In this document: in pieces, positions 25,896-35,339 of the stretch | Layout of the letters: the number at the start of each line of letters is the position of its first letter | How positions within the stretch are numbered: position 1 is the stretch's first letter | Source of the DNA: Paenibacillus hexagrammi | Lineage (GTDB): Bacteria; Bacillota; Bacilli; Paenibacillales; NBRC-103111 | Direction of reading: 5' to 3' | NCBI RefSeq assembly: GCF_021513275.1 | Contig: NZ_CP090978.1 | Coordinates: 6,195,001-6,259,000 of the forward strand | DNA length: 64,000 nucleotides | Program-made: the position numbers and the translations under genes | Notes under the pieces: model-generated | Seen by the model: the letters and a program-made list of their open reading frames with translations, nothing else | What the model was told of the DNA's origin: nothing | The model's database searches: none

Positions 25896-28800
25896 ATGCA
25901 AGCTTATCGAAGTACATTCAGCTTCAAGCTGTATGCGATGATTACAGCTTTAACCATGCTGCTGAGCAGCATCATTTTTACCACAGGAGGAGGGACAGCT
26001 TCGGCAGAAGCCCCAACTGTAACGACATCGGCGCAGGTAACGCCGGGGAGCGTAGCTGCAGGGACTACAGCTGTAGTGAACGTGGATGTTACCTCCACAG
26101 AGGCGGCATCCCTGCTGCTGGACGTCGAGGTTTTCGACGCTTCGCTTCAGAAGGTCTACCAAATCTTCAAAGATAACATTGCTGTAGAAGCAGCCCAGCA
26201 GCAAACCGTTCCATTCGAATGGAACGTGCCTGCGAACACAGCGCCGGGCAGCTATATCGTAAGCGTAGGGGTATTCGGTGCAGGCTGGAGCGGCATGTAC
26301 GATTGGCACGCGGGAGCGACGAGCTTCCAGGTCGTAGCGGGGCAGCCGGTGCTCACGATCACAAGCAGCGCGTCCGCGGATACCGCGCAGGCTCTTCCGG
26401 GCAGCACCGTGCATGTGAATGCAGCGGTTACGGCTTCGCTGGCCACAGAGGCGCTCACGCAGATGAGCCTTGTCGGACCGGACGGCGCAATTGTGGCATC
26501 TAAGGAGTATGCTGATACGCTTGAGGCCGGTGCAGCCAAGACGTACAGCCTGGATTGGACCGTTCCGGCAGGTGCCGCGGAAGGCGTATATCACATCGCG
26601 GTGCAGGTGCTAAGCGCAGACCGAAGCACAACGCTGCATACCAATTCGGCAGCAGGCCAATTCACGATCGGCACGAATTCCACACCAGACCCCGTTTTAT
26701 CCGCACCGACGAACCTCACAGCAGCCTCCGAGACGAATTCCATTCACCTTACATGGGATCAAGTGAGATCAGCGACAGCCTATGAGCTGGAAGCTGACGG
26801 CATCAGCTTGGGTGATTTCAATACGAACAGCTACACACACAGCGGACTTCAGCCGGATACGGCGCACAGCTACAGAGTAAGAGCTAAGAGCCCATCAGCG
26901 GTAAGTGTCTGGAGTGAGCCGGTTATGGCTAGAACGCTTCAGGAGCAGGTGAGCAGCCAGCTGACCGTGAACGTGAAAACCGGGAATAGCGCTAGCACGC
27001 AAATGCCAACCCCAGAGATCGAGATTTTTAATACGGGTTCGACGCCGGTTCCTTTGAGCGAAGTGACGGCTAGATACTATTTTACAATCGATAGCGAAAG
27101 GCCGTTGACGGTCGGTTTCTGGACGACAGCGCCTAAGGAGTTCGTGACCGCCCGATTCGTGAAAATGCCGATTCCTTCGGCAGATGCAGACTACTACCTG
27201 GAAGTAAGCTTTGCTGCCGGAGCGGGCCAATTGCAGCCCAGCAGCAAAGTAGGCGTATACACATGGATCAACAAAAGCGATTGGTCTAGCTTTGACCAGA
27301 CGAACGATTACTCCTACAGCAGCTCCGGCTCCTCGGTGCCTAATGAAAAAGTAACGGCTTACCGCTCCGGTGTTCTCGAGTGGGGCACGGAGCCGACGCT
27401 GCTGGACATTCCGGCATCGCCTTCGAATATTACGGCCAAACCGGCGGACACGAGCATCCTGCTCACATGGGATCAGGTTGTCGGTGCCACAAGCTACGAT
27501 GTAGATGCGGACGGAACGGTTGTAGAAAATATTCAAACCAATAGTTACCTGAATCAATGGCTTCGCCCGGGAACTCGCCATTCTTATAAGGTCCGATCCC
27601 GAAAAGGTGAGAATGTTAGCTCCTGGAGTTCGGCTGTCAATGTCAAAACAACCGGCGAACAGGACCTGCCTGCCCCGGTCAATGTGAGAGGTACGACGAC
27701 AGAAGCTTCGATTTCACTGAAGTGGGACGCTTTGGAAGAAGAAGTAACAGGCTATGAGGTCGAAGTAGACGGTTCCATTATTCCCGTGGGCCCTGCACTT
27801 ACCTATGTGCACAGCGGTTTGGCGGCAGGCACAGCTCATACGTACCGTGTCAGAGCCAAGGATGGCGAGACGAGCGGCCGATGGAGCTCTCCGCTGCGGA
27901 CCAATACGGTTTACACGCCGACAGGCACATTTGATGTACAGTTTACGGTTGACACGTCGGCAGAGCGCGCACCGATCAGTCCTTATATTTATGGTACGAA
28001 CGACGATTTAACCGGCACGGAGCATTGGGGCTCCCGAAGAATGGGCGGCAACCGCATGTCCACCTACAACTGGGAGAACAATGCTTCCAATGCAGGCGAG
28101 GATTATTTTGAAATGAGTGATAACTACATTCCGTGGTATTATGGCGGCGTCCCTTGGGGCGGCAATATGGATGATCCGGGCATCGGCGTTATGGGCTTCT
28201 ATAATAAGTCGCTAGAGATGGGGGCTTACACCTTGACCACGCTGCAGACTGCAGGCTTTGTTGCCAAGGATAAGAATGGAGCCGTCTCCGATTCGGAAAA
28301 AGCGCCTTCCAGCCGTTGGGTTCAAGTGAAACCGGCGAAGAATGCACCATTCAGCCTTACACCTGACACGAATGATAACGCCGTCTACATGGACGAATTC
28401 GTAAATCTGCTGGTGCATAAATACGGCAATGCTTCGACGCCGACCGGCATCAAGGGGTATTCGCTCGATAACGAACCTAGCTTATGGCAGTCGACCCATC
28501 CTCTCATGCATCCAAGCAAACCGGGAGCGGTGGAGGTTCTGACGAAAGGAATCGATACGGCCAAAGCCGTGAAGCATGTGGACCCATATGCGGAAATTTA
28601 CGGACCTGCCGCTTATAGCTTCGATGAGCTTTACAGCATGCATGCAGCGGATGATTGGAACGCGATCAAAGGGAACTACAAATGGTATGTGGACTACTAT
28701 CTGGATAAATTCAGAGTAGCTTCCGAGCAGGAAAACACACGTCTGTTGGATAGCTTGGATTTCCACTGGTATCCGGAAATTTCCGCAGGGGGCTACCGGA

Positions 28801-29480
28801 TTACGGATGAAGGCTCCTACACCAACCTTGAAGCGAACAAAGCGCGGATGCAGGCGCCTAGATCCCTATGGGACCCTACCTATACGGAGAATAGCTGGAT
28901 CGGTCAGTGGTACAGCTCGTTCCTGCCGGTGCTGCCGCGGGTTCAGCAGTCGATCGATCAGTATAATCCGGGAACGAAGATGGCTATTACGGAGTATAAC
29001 TACGGCGGGGAGAACAACGTGTACGGAGGTATCGCCCAGGCCGACGTGCTAGGTATTTTCGGCAAGTACGGCGTGCATCTGGCGACTTTCTGGAAGATGG
29101 TTAATTCTTTGAAAGACGCTCTCTACATCTCATCCGCGGTCAAAATGTTCACCGATTACGACGGCAACGGCGGTAAATTCGGTGATACCAAAGTAAAGGC
29201 AGAGACGAACAATATCGAGAACAGCTCGATTTACGGTTCGATCGTTGCAAGTAGTGACGACGAACTGCACTTGATTGTGATGAATAAGAACAATGATTTT
29301 GATATGAATGCTGTTCTGAACATAGCAGGCAGCGGTACGTACACATCGGCAAGAGTATATGCCTTCGACAGCGAGAGCAGTGAGATAACGGAGCGTGAGG
29401 GCGTGACGAATATCACGAACAATACCTTTACGTACACCGTGCCTAAATTGACGGTTGCGCACATTATTTTGTCCAAATAA
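25896..29480 (+). CDS. Modular secreted GH44 endoglucanase/xyloglucanase with FN3 and CBM3
   Basis: 1194 residues, secreted. The signal peptide is LYAMITALTMLLSSIIFTT with cleavage near TASAEA. Two beta-sandwich modules follow (about 40-260), then FN3 (about 270-355), a CBM3-like module (about 360-500, LTVNVKTGNSAST...IEIFNTG), two FN3 modules (about 505-680) and a C-terminal GH44 catalytic domain (about 685-1194). The acid/base Glu is in SLDNEPSLW (residue 860) and the nucleophile Glu in MAITEYNYGG (residue 1033). GH44 enzymes cleave beta-1,4-glucans such as cellulose, xyloglucan and mannan. The ATG at 25896 has AAAGGGGAG upstream and directly precedes the signal peptide; the longer upstream frame is rejected. 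It ends without dockerin or SLH, so it is released. Confidence 0.92.
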   Translation: MQAYRSTFSFKLYAMITALTMLLSSIIFTTGGGTASAEAPTVTTSAQVTPGSVAAGTTAVVNVDVTSTEAASLLLDVEVFDASLQKVYQIFKDNIAVEAAQQQTVPFEWNVPANTAPGSYIVSVGVFGAGWSGMYDWHAGATSFQVVAGQPVLTITSSASADTAQALPGSTVHVNAAVTASLATEALTQMSLVGPDGAIVASKEYADTLEAGAAKTYSLDWTVPAGAAEGVYHIAVQVLSADRSTTLHTNSAAGQFTIGTNSTPDPVLSAPTNLTAASETNSIHLTWDQVRSATAYELEADGISLGDFNTNSYTHSGLQPDTAHSYRVRAKSPSAVSVWSEPVMARTLQEQVSSQLTVNVKTGNSASTQMPTPEIEIFNTGSTPVPLSEVTARYYFTIDSERPLTVGFWTTAPKEFVTARFVKMPIPSADADYYLEVSFAAGAGQLQPSSKVGVYTWINKSDWSSFDQTNDYSYSSSGSSVPNEKVTAYRSGVLEWGTEPTLLDIPASPSNITAKPADTSILLTWDQVVGATSYDVDADGTVVENIQTNSYLNQWLRPGTRHSYKVRSRKGENVSSWSSAVNVKTTGEQDLPAPVNVRGTTTEASISLKWDALEEEVTGYEVEVDGSIIPVGPALTYVHSGLAAGTAHTYRVRAKDGETSGRWSSPLRTNTVYTPTGTFDVQFTVDTSAERAPISPYIYGTNDDLTGTEHWGSRRMGGNRMSTYNWENNASNAGEDYFEMSDNYIPWYYGGVPWGGNMDDPGIGVMGFYNKSLEMGAYTLTTLQTAGFVAKDKNGAVSDSEKAPSSRWVQVKPAKNAPFSLTPDTNDNAVYMDEFVNLLVHKYGNASTPTGIKGYSLDNEPSLWQSTHPLMHPSKPGAVEVLTKGIDTAKAVKHVDPYAEIYGPAAYSFDELYSMHAADDWNAIKGNYKWYVDYYLDKFRVASEQENTRLLDSLDFHWYPEISAGGYRITDEGSYTNLEANKARMQAPRSLWDPTYTENSWIGQWYSSFLPVLPRVQQSIDQYNPGTKMAITEYNYGGENNVYGGIAQADVLGIFGKYGVHLATFWKMVNSLKDALYISSAVKMFTDYDGNGGKFGDTKVKAETNNIENSSIYGSIVASSDDELHLIVMNKNNDFDMNAVLNIAGSGTYTSARVYAFDSESSEITEREGVTNITNNTFTYTVPKLTVAHIILSK

Positions 29481-29600
29481 TTCAACAGTGACGTGGGGCT
29501 TGTCCGAAGGGGCAGGCTCCATGATTGTTTTCTGGAGGAGTTTCAGTAAGAATGTCGAATAGGAGCAACAAGTAACATTTCGTACGATCGGGAGAATCCA

Positions 29601-31468
29601 ATGTGGACAACAAATACGTATACCAGATGGGCAGCAGGTCTACTCATCATACTTACGCTATGCGTAACGTTCTTAACCGGCTTTGACTTCACCCAACAGG
29701 CAGCTCCGGGGGGAAAGCTGTTCAAGGCTTTATGGATGTAAGAGGCAAGGAAAGCGAATCGGTTCCGCTTGAAGGGGAGTGGGCATTTTATTGGAATCAA
29801 CTGCTTACTCCAGATCAAGTTGATAGTCAGGCGGCAGATCGTCAATATGTAGAAGTTCCTTCAAGCTGGAATAAATATGAGCTCGCAGGCGCGGTGAACA
29901 GCTACTACGGTTATGCGACCTATGCGCTGACCCTTACACAAACACCAAGGAAGGACAAGAATGCGCTGTATATCCCTAACATATCGACAGCCTACAAAAT
30001 TTGGGTGAACGGCGAGCTTTTAAAACAGAATGGTGTCATAGCGACTTCAAAGGAACAAGCGGTTCCCATGAGCAGGGAGTTCATTCTGGAAGTTCCTTCC
30101 GATACAGAGACCCTTCATATTGTGATACAGGTTTCCAATTTTACGCATCCTCGCGGCGGTATTAATGAGAGCATCAAATATGGAGACTTCAATCAACTGT
30201 CCGACAGTTTGCAAAATAAAACCGCCTACGATATGTTCCTGACAGGCGCATTATTCATCATGTGTTTGTATCATCTGGGTTTATACTGTATGAGGAGATC
30301 GGACAGTTCACCGCTGTATTTCTCGATCTTCTGTCTATCGATTGCGGTTCGAACGCTGCTTGCTGGCCGAACAGCGGTGTTCACCTTGCTGCCGCAATTA
30401 ACTTATGATCTCGCCGTTCGCGGCGAATATATCGGTTTAGTGCTGAGCGTAGTATCGTTCACGCTATTCTTACGCCGCATCTATACGCGGGAAATGTCTC
30501 TGCTTGTACTTCGGGTATTGTGCTTGGTTTCCGCTGTATACGCGGTGATTATTCTATCGACCGAGCTGCAGTTCTTTATGTCGCTCTTGAAATATTTTCA
30601 GATTGTGATCCTGATTTCGATTAGTTATGCGTTGTACGTCTTTATCCTGGCGGCCATTCGTAAGAGAGAAGGGGCGCTGTTTTCCTTAGGCGGCTCCATT
30701 GTGCTCACCATTACGATCTTTAACGATATTCTTTATAATCAAGGTCTGATTCTCACAGGGTATTATGTGCCCCTCGGCTTACTTGTTTTTATCGTATCGC
30801 ACTCTTTTATTTTGGGGATGAGCTTCTCCAAAGCTTTCGCATCTTCCGAAGAGTTGGCGTCCAAGCTCCTACTGGTGAACAGCTCCTTGGAAGAGAAAGT
30901 CAGGGAACGGACGGTCGAACTGGAGGAAGCGAACCGATGGCTCGAGAAGCAGACGCTGGCTGATGGTTTGACGGGAATTGCCAATCGCAGACACTTTGAC
31001 GAGGAATCGCAGAGATTGCTGAGGAAAGCCAAGAATGACAACACGGGTTTCTGCTTGCTGTTAATGGATATCGACTGTTTTAAAGGGTATAACGACACGT
31101 ACGGCCACTTAGCCGGAGATGAATGTTTAAGGAAAGTGGCGCGCGCGCTTGATACGATGGCTCGACAAGAGGGCGGGATGGCCGCCAGGTTCGGCGGGGA
31201 GGAATTTGCTTATATTGCTTGCGGAGCGTCAGACGAATTAAGTGGATTAGCGGAGCAAGCAGTATCCGGTATACGCGCCCTTACTATTCCGCATGCGGCA
31301 TCAGGAGCCGCCGCGCATGTGACCATAAGCTGCGGGATGGTAACATGGATGGCCCATACCGACCATGAACCGCCAGGACTCCAGCTATTGATTCAAAAGG
31401 CGGACGAACTGCTCTATCAAGCCAAACAATCCGGGAGAGACCGGTATTACCAAGAAACAGTCCAATAA
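29601..31468 (+). CDS. 7TM-DISM receptor diguanylate cyclase, frameshift near the N-terminus
   Basis: A membrane sensor of about 622 residues once a one-base slip in the G6 run at 29708-29713 is corrected. The ATG at 29601 gives a signal/TM segment (LLIILTLCVTFLTGFDF). The repaired frame reads AAPGGKAVQGFMDVRGKE and continues into LEGEWAFYWNQLL, the extracellular jelly-roll DISMED2 domain. Seven membrane helices lie at about 200-400, a short coiled coil next, and GGDEF at about 450-620 (LADGLTGIANRRHFDEE, active loop FGGEEF). It makes cyclic di-GMP in response to an external, often carbohydrate, ligand. Uncorrected, translation would start at about 29732 without the signal segment. It follows the GH44 gene by 120 bp. 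Confidence 0.87.
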
Positions 31469-31538
31469 AAGCCCCAGTGACGGAAGCTATCGAGGCGGAG
31501 TTCATACCTCTGTGGATAGCCGTCACTAGGGCTTTTTC
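31467..31538. terminator. Bidirectional terminator between convergent genes
   Basis: Long arms AAAAGCCCCAGTGACGG / CCGTCACTAGGGCTTTTT (31467-31483, 31520-31537), nearly perfect, with T- and A-tracts at the two ends. Confidence 0.85.
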
Positions 31539-31569
31539 GCTGTATTATTCTTACAAGGAATAGAGTGAC

Positions 31570-32562
31570 TCACTTCGGCGCTTTGCTGACAAAAACGCGG
31601 GGCTCCGAGCTCTCCAGAAACTGATACCAGCGCTGGCGGAATCGGACCTGCGGACCATCCGCGGGTACGTGCGCTTCCATGCGCAGTGCGTCAGGAATCG
31701 GTCGGGGATGCTGGCTCTCAACAATGGCGCGGTCCTCTTCCAAGACACGGGAGCTATAGCGGGAGAAGATGCGGCTGACCAAAGGAAGCTTCGCAAAATT
31801 TCGCCCGGCATACCCGAATATGGCAGTTACTTCACGATCTACAGGTGTGAAGGTCACGTAGTTGATAAATTGGGCCCGACTCGGTTCGGCGGGTGTCAAG
31901 ATCCAATGCTGGGGAAACTGATAGTTCAGAAGCCCGCTGCCGTTCCGGATCGAAATTTGGTCACCTTCAGCGGTAAAGTCGATGTGGATATCCGTTCGGC
32001 TCTTCTTGCCGATCGTGCTGCGGTGCACGATGGGAACATGAGCCACATCGAGCACGCTTTCCACAGCGCGAGTCAGGTGGGCTTCCCAGACGGCATCGTA
32101 GGGCGCCAGAACGAAGTCCGGGTTATCGAGCTGCGGATACAGCTCCAGAGCGGGCAGGGGGTGGTCCGGCTTGTCGCTGCCCGGTATCGGGTACACCCAG
32201 ATCAGGCCGGCTCGTTCTACAGCCGGGTAGGTTAGGGTGTGGGCGAATTCCGGTATAGCCCGCTCGGGATGTGCGGGAATCTCCACGCAGCGTCCGCTGC
32301 CGTCAAAGCTCCATGCGTGATAGGCGCACCGGAGCAGATTGCCGCTGCAGCTGCCAAGCGATAAGTCCGCTCCGCGATGGGGGCAGTACGCATGCAGCGC
32401 TTGAACCCCTTGAGCCGAGCGGAATAAGACGATGTCCCGGCCGATGACTCTCCGCTTCAGCGGCTTCCCGCCGCGTAGCTCCTTCGACCAAGCAACCGCA
32501 TACCAGGAAGCGGGAAAGACCTCATGATCTTCTTCACGACTTGGACGATAAGAAGTATCCAT
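31570..32562 (-). CDS. Rieske [2Fe-2S] non-heme iron oxygenase, alpha subunit type
   Basis: 330 residues. The N-terminal Rieske domain has the ligand pairs CPHRGAD and CAYHAWSFDG. The C-terminal catalytic domain follows, with a DVAHVPIVHR region whose Asp and His residues fit the mononuclear iron site. Such enzymes (vanillate-demethylase and phthalate-dioxygenase relatives) hydroxylate or demethylate aromatic compounds with electrons from a separate reductase, which is not in the window. The ATG at 32562 has AAAGGAG spaced 8 nt; the longer upstream frame lacks this. It is divergent from an MhqR-like regulator, which fits aromatic substrates. Confidence 0.87.
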   Translation of the reverse strand: MDTSYRPSREEDHEVFPASWYAVAWSKELRGGKPLKRRVIGRDIVLFRSAQGVQALHAYCPHRGADLSLGSCSGNLLRCAYHAWSFDGSGRCVEIPAHPERAIPEFAHTLTYPAVERAGLIWVYPIPGSDKPDHPLPALELYPQLDNPDFVLAPYDAVWEAHLTRAVESVLDVAHVPIVHRSTIGKKSRTDIHIDFTAEGDQISIRNGSGLLNYQFPQHWILTPAEPSRAQFINYVTFTPVDREVTAIFGYAGRNFAKLPLVSRIFSRYSSRVLEEDRAIVESQHPRPIPDALRMEAHVPADGPQVRFRQRWYQFLESSEPRVFVSKAPK

Positions 32563-32839
32563 GTATAAGGCTCCTTTTTCAAATAGTAGCTGTACACAAA
32601 CTCTTGCTGCATAGAAAAGCCGCAATGGTTTGAAGCTGGTATCTATAATTTTATTGAATTTCGGGTATAATTCCAAGAGTAAACTCGAAGCTGCGGCACC
32701 GGATAGCTTCTATAACTGAGCGAATGATGAAAGGATCAGCAAGGGGGTGAAAGGGGCTAAAAACTCATACTTATTGGACAGCATTCTGCACCCTGCGTAA
32801 CAATGGCTGCAGCGTAACATGAAGTTTGCAAAAGGGGTA

Positions 32840-32876
32840 TTGACTTCCTTTGATTAATATCTTAATATTAAGATAT
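32840..32876 (+). promoter_or_regulatory. mhqR promoter and 20-bp palindromic operator
   Basis: TTGACT (32840-32845), 17-nt spacer, TAATAT (32863-32868). The -10 lies inside the perfect palindrome ATATCTTAATATTAAGATAT (32857-32876). The outer TATCT..AGATA matches the MhqR operator pattern of Bacillus. The same palindrome occurs again before the mhqO-like gene. Confidence 0.8.
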
Positions 32877-32951
32877 ACAAAATAAAGATATCGCAGAAAG
32901 CTAGCCGACAAGAAGCTTCACCTACTAGCAGCCGAAAGGAAGTGACTCTCT

Positions 32952-33397
32952 ATGAAGTCTGCACCGGATAACGAATCTCTTCGTTTATACATTGCTTTGT
33001 CCAGAGCAAGCGAATGGGTGAATGCCCATGCTGACCGAGACATCAAGAGACACGGCCTGACCCGAACGGAATTCGGTGTGCTGGAGCTGCTGTATCACAA
33101 GGGCTCGCAGCCGCTGCAGCAAATCGGCGGCAAGGTGCTCATGAGCAGCGGCAATATTACGTACGTCGTCGATAAGCTGGAGAAGAAGGGGTATGTGCAG
33201 CGCAGAACCTCTCCTGATGACAGAAGGTTAATTTTCGCCGATATGACAGAACAGGGCAAAGGGTTCATTGAAGAAGTGTTTCCCATGCACACGGATGTCA
33301 TTGAGAAAGCAGTCGAAGGTCTCTCCCCCAGGAGAAGCGGGCTGCCTCCATCCTGCTGAAGAAGCTGGGCCAACACGCACAGGCAACATTCAAGTAG
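32952..33397 (+). CDS. mhqR: MarR-family regulator, MhqR-like (single-base slip near the 3' end)
   Basis: A winged-helix repressor of about 148 residues. LTRTEFGVLELLYHKGSQPL and SSGNITYVVDKLEKKGYVQR form the helix-turn-helix and recognition helix; RRTSPDDRRLIFADMTEQG is the wing. As read the frame ends at 33359, but one extra C in the C5 run (33325-33329) gives LSPQEKRAASILLKKLG and a stop at 33395-33397, the normal C-terminal helix. MhqR proteins respond to quinones and catechols. The assignment rests on the operator sequence and the downstream dioxygenase and hydrolase genes. It represses itself and the next operon by inference. Confidence 0.85.
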
Positions 33398-33438
33398 TTA
33401 TATACCGCTGACGGGTATAACTGCTTATCTTTTAGAAC

Positions 33439-33460
33439 AATATCTTAATATTAAGATATT
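33439..33460 (+). promoter_or_regulatory. Second MhqR-type operator, upstream of mhqO-mhqD
   Basis: A 22-bp perfect palindrome containing the same 20-bp core as 32857-32876. It lies 32 bp before the mhqO start. A weak hairpin (AGTTATA.. / ..TATAACT, 33396-33424) ends the mhqR transcript just before it. Confidence 0.8.
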
Positions 33461-33491
33461 ACATCAACCAAAACTAAAGGAGATGGAAATT

Positions 33492-34469
33492 ATGAGTCAA
33501 CTTACAAATCAGCAACAACAAGGACAACAAGCAACTTCGGGTATTCATCATATTACTGCTTTTGTACAAAACGCACAGGGTACGGTCGATTTCTATGCAG
33601 GTGTGCTCGGACTTCGTTTGGTCAAAAAAACGATCAACTTCGATGCGCCGGAGGTGTACCATCTGTACTTTGGCGATGAAATGGGATCGCCCGGCACGAT
33701 CATTACGTTCTTCCCTTGGGCAGGGTCCCGCAAAGGCCGCATCGGCGGCGGTCAGGTCGGCATCACAACGTATGTCGTTCCTGAAGGTGCATTGGCTTTC
33801 TGGGAAGAGCGCCTGACGCAGCATGGTGTTACCTACGAAACGACAGTCCGATTCGGTGAAACCTATCTCCAATTCAAAGATAGTGAAGGCCTCAATCTTG
33901 AAATTGTTGCACGGAAAGCGGGCAAAGCAAGCACGTGGGCGTTTGGCGGCATCCCAGCGGACAAAGCCATTAAAGGATTCGGTGGAGCGGTGCTCTACAG
34001 TACAGCGCCGGATCGAACAGGGGCTTTGCTGGAGCAAGTCATGGGCCTTCACAAAGTAGGTCAAGAAGGGGCATACGCCCGGTATGTGGCATCCGCCGAT
34101 CTGGGTAACGTGATTGATGTGAACGTAACGCCAATGCCATACGGCGCTGGAGGAGCGGGTACTGTGCATCATATTGCTTGGCGGGCCAAAGATTATGAGG
34201 ATCATGAACGCTGGAGAGCGCATGTGGAGCAAAACGGCTTCCATCCGACTCCGATCATCGACCGTCAGTATTTTAACGCCATCTACTTCCGGGAAGCGGG
34301 CGGTATTCTGTTCGAAATCGCTACAGATCCTCCGGGCTTTGCGCGTGACGAGGATACGGAAGCACTGGGCGATAAATTGATGCTCCCTGAGTGGTACGAA
34401 CCGAACCGCTCCGAAATCGAGAAAAACCTGCCGCCTATTCAGGTGCGGACACTGGAGGTGAATGAGTGA
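33492..34469 (+). CDS. mhqO: Ring-cleaving dioxygenase (MhqO-like), two VOC domains
   Basis: 325 residues with two vicinal-oxygen-chelate repeats. The first begins GIHHITAFVQNAQGTVDFYA with a metal-ligand His, the second AGTVHHIAWRAKDYEDHERW with another His; the Glu ligand is in GGILFEIATDPPGF. These enzymes open hydroquinone or catechol rings and detoxify quinone precursors. AAAGGAG is spaced correctly for the ATG at 33492, so the ATG at 33483 inside the RBS is rejected. The last 8 bp overlap the next gene. Controlled by the operator just upstream. Confidence 0.88.
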   Translation: MSQLTNQQQQGQQATSGIHHITAFVQNAQGTVDFYAGVLGLRLVKKTINFDAPEVYHLYFGDEMGSPGTIITFFPWAGSRKGRIGGGQVGITTYVVPEGALAFWEERLTQHGVTYETTVRFGETYLQFKDSEGLNLEIVARKAGKASTWAFGGIPADKAIKGFGGAVLYSTAPDRTGALLEQVMGLHKVGQEGAYARYVASADLGNVIDVNVTPMPYGAGGAGTVHHIAWRAKDYEDHERWRAHVEQNGFHPTPIIDRQYFNAIYFREAGGILFEIATDPPGFARDEDTEALGDKLMLPEWYEPNRSEIEKNLPPIQVRTLEVNE

Positions 34470-35079
34470 TGAAGCATATTTTTCAAAAGGCATTGATTCT
34501 AAAGCCCCTGTGTTGCTGCTGCTGCATGGCACCGGCGGTACGGAAACAGATTTGCTGCCACTGGCAAAAGAAATCTCGCCGGATTCCTCTGTGCTAAGCG
34601 TGAGAGGTAATGTGCTTGAGAACGGGATGCCTCGATTTTTCAGGAGGCTGGCAGAGGGTGTGTTCGACGAGGAGGATCTGCTCCTTCGGACTGAGGAGCT
34701 GCATGCATTCCTGGACGAGGCAGCGGGGCAGTACGAGTTCGACCGCGGCAATGTGGTTGCGGTCGGTTACTCGAACGGTGCGAACATCGCAGGGAGCCTC
34801 TTATTCCACTGCGAGGGCTCCCTCCGGGGCGCGGTCCTGCACCATCCGATGGTGCCGCGGCGCGGCGTGCAGCTGCCGGATTTGTCGGCAGTCCCTTGCT
34901 TTATCGGAGCGGGGCGTAATGACCCGATCTGCACAGTAGCGGAGACGGAGGAGCTGATCGAGCTCTTGGAATCCGCGGGTGCTCCGGTTACCGCGCACTG
35001 GACGGCGCAGGGCCACCAGCTGACGTATCCCGAGGTGCAGGCCGCTGCCGCTTGGTTCAAGCAGGTATTTCTGAAATAA
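34462..35079 (+). CDS. mhqD: Phospholipase/carboxylesterase-family hydrolase (MhqD-like)
   Basis: 205 residues, alpha/beta hydrolase. The oxyanion segment LLLLHGTGGTE, nucleophile elbow VAVGYSNGANIA (Ser in GxSxG), acid CFIGAGRNDPIC and His in AQGHQLTY are all present. In Bacillus, MhqD is encoded with MhqO in the MhqR regulon and is thought to hydrolyse an electrophile-derived ester. Overlap with the upstream gene shows translational coupling. Two hairpin terminators follow. Confidence 0.87.
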   Translation: MSDEAYFSKGIDSKAPVLLLLHGTGGTETDLLPLAKEISPDSSVLSVRGNVLENGMPRFFRRLAEGVFDEEDLLLRTEELHAFLDEAAGQYEFDRGNVVAVGYSNGANIAGSLLFHCEGSLRGAVLHHPMVPRRGVQLPDLSAVPCFIGAGRNDPICTVAETEELIELLESAGAPVTAHWTAQGHQLTYPEVQAAAAWFKQVFLK

Positions 35080-35081
35080 AA

Positions 35082-35148
35082 TAGATGGATAGGCTCCATC
35101 TTTTGTGAAATGTAAAAAGACCGATGCCGGCGGGCATCGGTCTTTTTT
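35082..35148. terminator. Tandem terminators after mhqD
   Basis: A short stem AGATGG / CCATCT with T4 (about 35084-35104), then a strong stem AAAAGACCGATGCC / GGCATCGGTCTTTTTT (35115-35148). The second is symmetrical and can serve both strands. The 190 bp after it, up to the MATE gene, show no gene I can support. Confidence 0.85.
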
Positions 35149-35339
35149 GTCAGTAGAGCTGGGTCCATTTCGAGCTTCAGCAGCTTTTCTTCGAATGCTT
35201 CTAAAACTATCCAAGGAACCTTCTGCACTTCTTCAAACACTTCTGAGCACTTCATTAGCTCTACAAATAATGGTCCCTTAAGAACCTATCTCTGTAGGCG
35301 GCTGTATGTAGTGTCGGTTCACTCAAAGCTCCAATCCAG

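Noticed and set aside
26252..26594. Long antisense open frames over the GH44 gene
   Set aside because: Shadow frames from high-GC coding bias, with no RBS or family match; the same applies to antisense frames across rph, malic enzyme and the response regulator.
26700..27910. DNA-level tandem repeat in the GH44 gene
   Set aside because: The similarity is among FN3 modules at protein level and is too diverged to be an active DNA repeat.
34454..34469. Fusion of mhqO and mhqD
   Set aside because: The genes overlap by 8 bp in different frames, each with full domain content, so this is ordinary coupling.
34767..35255. Minus-strand frame starting MKCSEVFEEV
   Set aside because: The first 40 residues look protein-like, but the frame then runs through a terminator and antisense through mhqD. 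At most a small remnant before the terminator.
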